This document shows positions 5,160 to 7,299 of a stretch of DNA of 7,299 bases, in pieces (the stretch's first letter is position 1; every line of letters starts with the position of its first letter). Origin of the DNA: Candidatus Bipolaricaulota bacterium. GTDB taxonomy: Bacteria; Bipolaricaulota; Bipolaricaulia; UBA7950; UBA9294. The DNA lies in the NCBI GenBank assembly GCA_020350845.1, contig CP070725.1, forward strand, positions 510,230 through 517,528, given 5' to 3'. Under the pieces are notes generated by a model. The model did no database searches and had not been told where the DNA came from. It was given only the letters and a program-made list of their open reading frames with translations. The position numbers and the translations under genes are program-made.

Positions 5160-6905
5160 ATGAAGCGGGCACTACTCGGGGCGCTGTGCGTCCTGTTCCT
5201 TGTGGGATGCGCGTGCGCCGCACAACCGGCGATCGATGCAATCGAGGTGAAGCTCGACGCTCTCGAAACCTATCACTGGTATGTCCCTTCCGGCGGAGGG
5301 GATCCGGAGCCCTGGCTCCCGAGGATCTTCATGGAGGTCGACTCCGGAAACGCCGAGCTCGGTCTCAGGATCCGTGTGACCCAGAGCATGATCCGTGACA
5401 CACAGGCCATGATCGCGGCTCTCGAGGCCAAGGGGGACGGGTTCGAGGTCAAGCTCGACGAGCTTGCGCTCGGCATGGAGCTTCTCGAGGTGAAGGCAGA
5501 TGCCGTTGAAGTGAAGCTCGACGACCTTGCCCTCGGCATGGAGCTTTTCGAGGTGAAGATGGATGCCGCCGAGGTGAAGCTCGACGATCTTGCGTCCCAG
5601 CTCGATCTACACGATGCTGGCGTCCATGACCATCTCTACGATGTGGAGATGGACCTTGAGGAACTTCACGATTGCCTGCACGATATGGAGGAGGACCTTC
5701 ACTATCACCTGGAAGATATGGAGATCGGGCTTCACGATCACCTGGACGCCGTCGATGCAAACATCGCAATCCTCGAAGGCAAGTCTGACGCGATGGAAGT
5801 CAAGCTCGACTCGATCGCGCTTGCGACGTCGGGGCTCGAGGGCAAGCTCGATACGATCGGTCCTCGGGTCGAGGACATCTACAGCTTCCTGTCGACGGAT
5901 CTCGTTGGGCGCCTAGACGGCATTGACGGTGCTCTCGTCAGCGTTGAAGGCAAGCTCGATCTCATCGGTCCTCAGGTTGGGGACATCTACAGCTTCCTGT
6001 CGACGGATCTCGTTGGGCGCCTGAACGTAATCGATGACGCGCTGCTCACCCTTGAGGGCAAGCTAGACACGCTGGACCTTGCCGGTGCCTTGGGTGCGAT
6101 CGAGGGCAAGCTTGACGTCTTTCCTGAGAGTCTCGGGTTGGCGCTCGGTCCTCTAGAGGCCAAGTTCGATGCGTTGGAGCCTGTGCTCAGCGGGGTCCAG
6201 AGTGGGCTCCTTGAGGTGGGAATGGGCGTCAGCGCCATCGAGGGCAAGTTCGATGCCTTGGAGCCTGTGCTCAGCGGGCTCTACAGTGGGCTGCTTGAGG
6301 TGGGATTGGGCGTCAGCGTCATCGAGGGCAAGCTTGACACGATGGAGCCCAAGCTCGACGGACTTGGCACGGCGTTATCGGGAGTGGCAACGGGTCTTGA
6401 GGGCGGGTTCACCGACCTGGAGGGACTGCTCACGACGGGGTTTGGCTCGGTGGGAACCTACCTTGATGCGGTCGAGAGCAAGCTTGATGGCCTTCTTCCT
6501 GGGTTGGGCGGGTTGCTGGGAGCGTTGCAGACCGGGATCATCGAAGGCATTGGGAGTACTCTCCAGCAACTCATGTATGACCTGCTCCTCTACATGGGGG
6601 AACCCCTTGGGGCGATGGAAGCGAAGCTCGACGGGATTGGCCCGTTCATTGTGGAGGGGCTGAACACAGCGTTATTCGGGCTAGCGAGCAGCCTTGCGAC
6701 GATCGAGGCAGCACTGGCTGATCCTGCGGTTTACCAGGCAGATGTGAGTGGGCTCGCGACGCAGCCGAGCGTAGACGCCCTCGAAAGCAAGATGGACGCT
6801 CTCGAAGGCAAGCTGGATGCGATCGCCAGCACCATCCAGGCTCTCGAAGCGAAGATCGAGCTGATCCCGACGAGTTGTCCGGATCCCTGTCCTCCGCCTC
6901 CGTAG
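5160..6905 (+). CDS. Secreted, probably lipid-anchored coiled-coil repeat protein with E-x-K-x-D motifs
   Basis: I do not recognise this 581-residue protein. ATG 5160 is chosen over an in-frame upstream ATG at 5115 because AAAGGAGG ends 5 nt before it and because the product then begins with a signal peptide: MKR, a hydrophobic core, and the lipobox LVGC with Cys17. Ala at +2 would suit outer-membrane sorting if the cell has two membranes; type I cleavage near CAA-Q is the alternative. The mature part has 21 copies of E-x-K-x-D (first 29-33, last 549-553, plus EAKIE at 563-567), usually with hydrophobic residues at i, i+4 and i+7, as in coiled coils. Residues 148-196 form a His/Asp-rich heptad block. 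Residues 445-483 are Gly- and Leu-rich and more hydrophobic. The end is SCPDPCPPPP. Tandem internal duplications of 21, 36 and 28 residues are present. A fibrous envelope or periplasm-spanning role is inferred only. It has its own promoter and terminator, so its link to ftsZ is positional. Confidence 0.85.
   Translation: MKRALLGALCVLFLVGCACAAQPAIDAIEVKLDALETYHWYVPSGGGDPEPWLPRIFMEVDSGNAELGLRIRVTQSMIRDTQAMIAALEAKGDGFEVKLDELALGMELLEVKADAVEVKLDDLALGMELFEVKMDAAEVKLDDLASQLDLHDAGVHDHLYDVEMDLEELHDCLHDMEEDLHYHLEDMEIGLHDHLDAVDANIAILEGKSDAMEVKLDSIALATSGLEGKLDTIGPRVEDIYSFLSTDLVGRLDGIDGALVSVEGKLDLIGPQVGDIYSFLSTDLVGRLNVIDDALLTLEGKLDTLDLAGALGAIEGKLDVFPESLGLALGPLEAKFDALEPVLSGVQSGLLEVGMGVSAIEGKFDALEPVLSGLYSGLLEVGLGVSVIEGKLDTMEPKLDGLGTALSGVATGLEGGFTDLEGLLTTGFGSVGTYLDAVESKLDGLLPGLGGLLGALQTGIIEGIGSTLQQLMYDLLLYMGEPLGAMEAKLDGIGPFIVEGLNTALFGLASSLATIEAALADPAVYQADVSGLATQPSVDALESKMDALEGKLDAIASTIQALEAKIELIPTSCPDPCPPPP
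5448..5594 (+). repeat. 63-bp (21-residue) tandem repeat within the coiled-coil gene
   Basis: Two units starting at 5448 and 5511 and a partial third from 5574 encode V-K-L-D-[ED]-L-A-L-G-M-E-L-[LF]-E-V-K followed by [AM]-D-A-[VA]-E. The unit equals three heptads, so the duplication keeps coiled-coil phase. The units differ mainly at third codon positions. Confidence 0.85.
5841..6056 (+). repeat. 108-bp (36-residue) tandem repeat within the coiled-coil gene
   Basis: Units 5841-5948 and 5949-6056 encode G-K-L-D-x-I-G-P then D-I-Y-S-F-L-S-T-D-L-V-G-R-L. A run of 42 bases is identical (5873-5914 and 5981-6022), including third codon positions, pointing to recent duplication or gene conversion. 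Thirty-six residues is not a multiple of seven, so this module probably breaks or resets the heptad register. Confidence 0.88.
6159..6326 (+). repeat. 84-bp (28-residue) tandem repeat within the coiled-coil gene
   Basis: Units 6159-6242 and 6243-6326 encode [AG]-K-F-D-A-L-E-P-V-L-S-G followed by S-G-L-L-E-V-G-x-G-V-S-x-I-E, with few base differences. Twenty-eight residues equals four heptads, so register is preserved. Confidence 0.88.
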
Positions 6906-6949
6906 GCGGGCAAGGGTCTTCGATCCGGTGTGGTGTCGACCGGAGTTCA

Positions 6950-6985
6950 AAGAGGGGGCGCTTCGGCGCCCCCTCTTCTCTCTTG
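6950..6985 (+). terminator. Intrinsic terminator after the coiled-coil gene
   Basis: A 12-bp perfect stem (6950-6961 with 6966-6977) closes on a TTCG tetraloop and is followed by a pyrimidine tail TTCTCTCTT that contains T's but no long T-run. It lies 44 nt after the stop codon. A smaller hairpin TCCGGT/ACCGGA (6924-6929, 6939-6944) sits just upstream. The stem is very stable; the weak T-tract is the only reservation. Confidence 0.8.
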
Positions 6986-7126
6986 TGGCTCTTCCCAGTG
7001 ACAGCGCAGACAGCTACAAGGGAGCTATAGTCAACATGCCGAGGAATACAGTGAGCCGGCACCATGCGCCCATCACATGACCAGCACACCCCATCCCTCA
7101 ATGGAGTCCATACATTTCGGCGCCTT
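6986..7126. other. Intergenic stretch without recognised features
   Basis: Nothing convincing is seen here. The longest ATG frame with a plausible position (from 7035) is 14 codons. TATAGT at 7026-7031 has no -35 at a usable distance. Bases 6986-7003 resemble 5083-5108 loosely (GGCTC...TGACAGCGC), too weakly to call a repeat. Confidence 0.5.
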
Positions 7127-7184
7127 CGGGACGCGGCCCACAACAGCGGGAAACGCGTCCGTCATACGCTGATCGCCACGGATT
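7127..7184 (+). pseudogene. Degraded fragment of the 3' end of ftsZ
   Basis: Bases 7137-7184 align with ftsZ 4560-4608 at 41 of 49 columns, with seven substitutions and one deleted base; similarity probably continues upstream through TTCGGGACG (7127) matching TTCGGCACG. In the matching frame it reads A-H-N-S-G-K-R-V-R-H-T-L-I-A-T, against I-H-N-N-G-N-R-V-R-L-T-V-I-A-T at FtsZ 296-310. The catalytic core is absent, and the ftsZ tail (from about 4613) plus the next bases are missing, an apparent deletion of about 230 bp. It cannot encode a functional FtsZ. Confidence 0.7.
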
Positions 7185-7225
7185 TGCAGTGTCCGGCCGG
7201 TCGACGGGTCTCGGTGGAGGAGATA

Positions 7226-7299
7226 CCGTGCGGTCGCCTCTTGTCGATCATGATCGGGCGTAGAACAGTGCGTCCATATCCAGTGATGATCGTATCGTA
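7226..7299 (+). repeat. 74-bp direct repeat, copy B (runs off window end)
   Basis: Identical in all 74 bases to 4873-4946 and preceded by looser similarity (7190-7225 with about 4840-4872). The palindrome CGATCATGATCG is at 7245-7256. Because the match is still perfect at the last base of the window, its true length is unknown and the promoter seen after copy A may follow here too. Confidence 0.9.

Noticed and set aside
5448..6326. Tandem repeats as a CRISPR array
   Set aside because: The repeats are in-frame coding units of different lengths without unique spacers.
6998..7031. GTGACA ... TATAGT as a promoter after the terminator
   Set aside because: The spacer is 22 nt, too long for a sigma70 promoter, and no gene follows closely.

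Overview
This GC-rich bacterial window carries the 3' part of a division and cell wall (dcw) cluster, all on the + strand: the 3' two thirds of murC, then complete murB, ftsQ, ftsA and ftsZ. The genes overlap or are separated by only a few bases (14-nt and 4-nt overlaps, then gaps of 12 and 6 nt), so they are probably co-transcribed. MurC and MurB finish early steps of peptidoglycan precursor synthesis in the cytoplasm. FtsQ, FtsA and FtsZ build the divisome: FtsZ polymerises, FtsA ties it to the membrane, and FtsQ links it to the periplasmic machinery. No ddl gene lies between murB and ftsQ. A very good sigma70-type promoter (TTGACA-N17-TATAAG) sits inside the 3' end of murB and could drive ftsQAZ separately from the mur genes. 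A phylum cannot be assigned from sequence reading alone. The order murC-murB-ftsQ-ftsA-ftsZ fits many deep-branching lineages; a Bipolaricaulota/Acetothermia-like origin is only a guess.

Downstream of ftsZ the window becomes unusual. A 370-nt intergenic region (4790-5159) holds one copy of a 74-bp sequence, a second sigma70-type promoter (TTGACA-N18-TACACT), and a leader of about 160 nt. The leader ends in a hairpin that pairs with the ribosome binding site. It precedes an unrecognised gene for a secreted, probably lipid-anchored, 581-residue repeat protein. That protein carries 21 copies of an E-x-K-x-D motif in a coiled-coil-like setting, a His/Asp-rich heptad block, several recent internal duplications and a Cys-Pro tail. 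A strong stem-loop with a TTCG loop terminates the unit.

The last 170 or so bases are a second, partly decayed copy of DNA from the end of ftsZ and the sequence behind it. A short remnant of ftsZ codons is followed, after an apparent deletion of about 230 bp, by the same 74-bp sequence, identical in every base and running off the window end. The region behind ftsZ has therefore been duplicated, with the repeat-protein gene between the two copies. A further promoter and perhaps a paralogous gene may follow outside the window. An assembly break at a repeat is the main alternative explanation for the perfect match at the very end.
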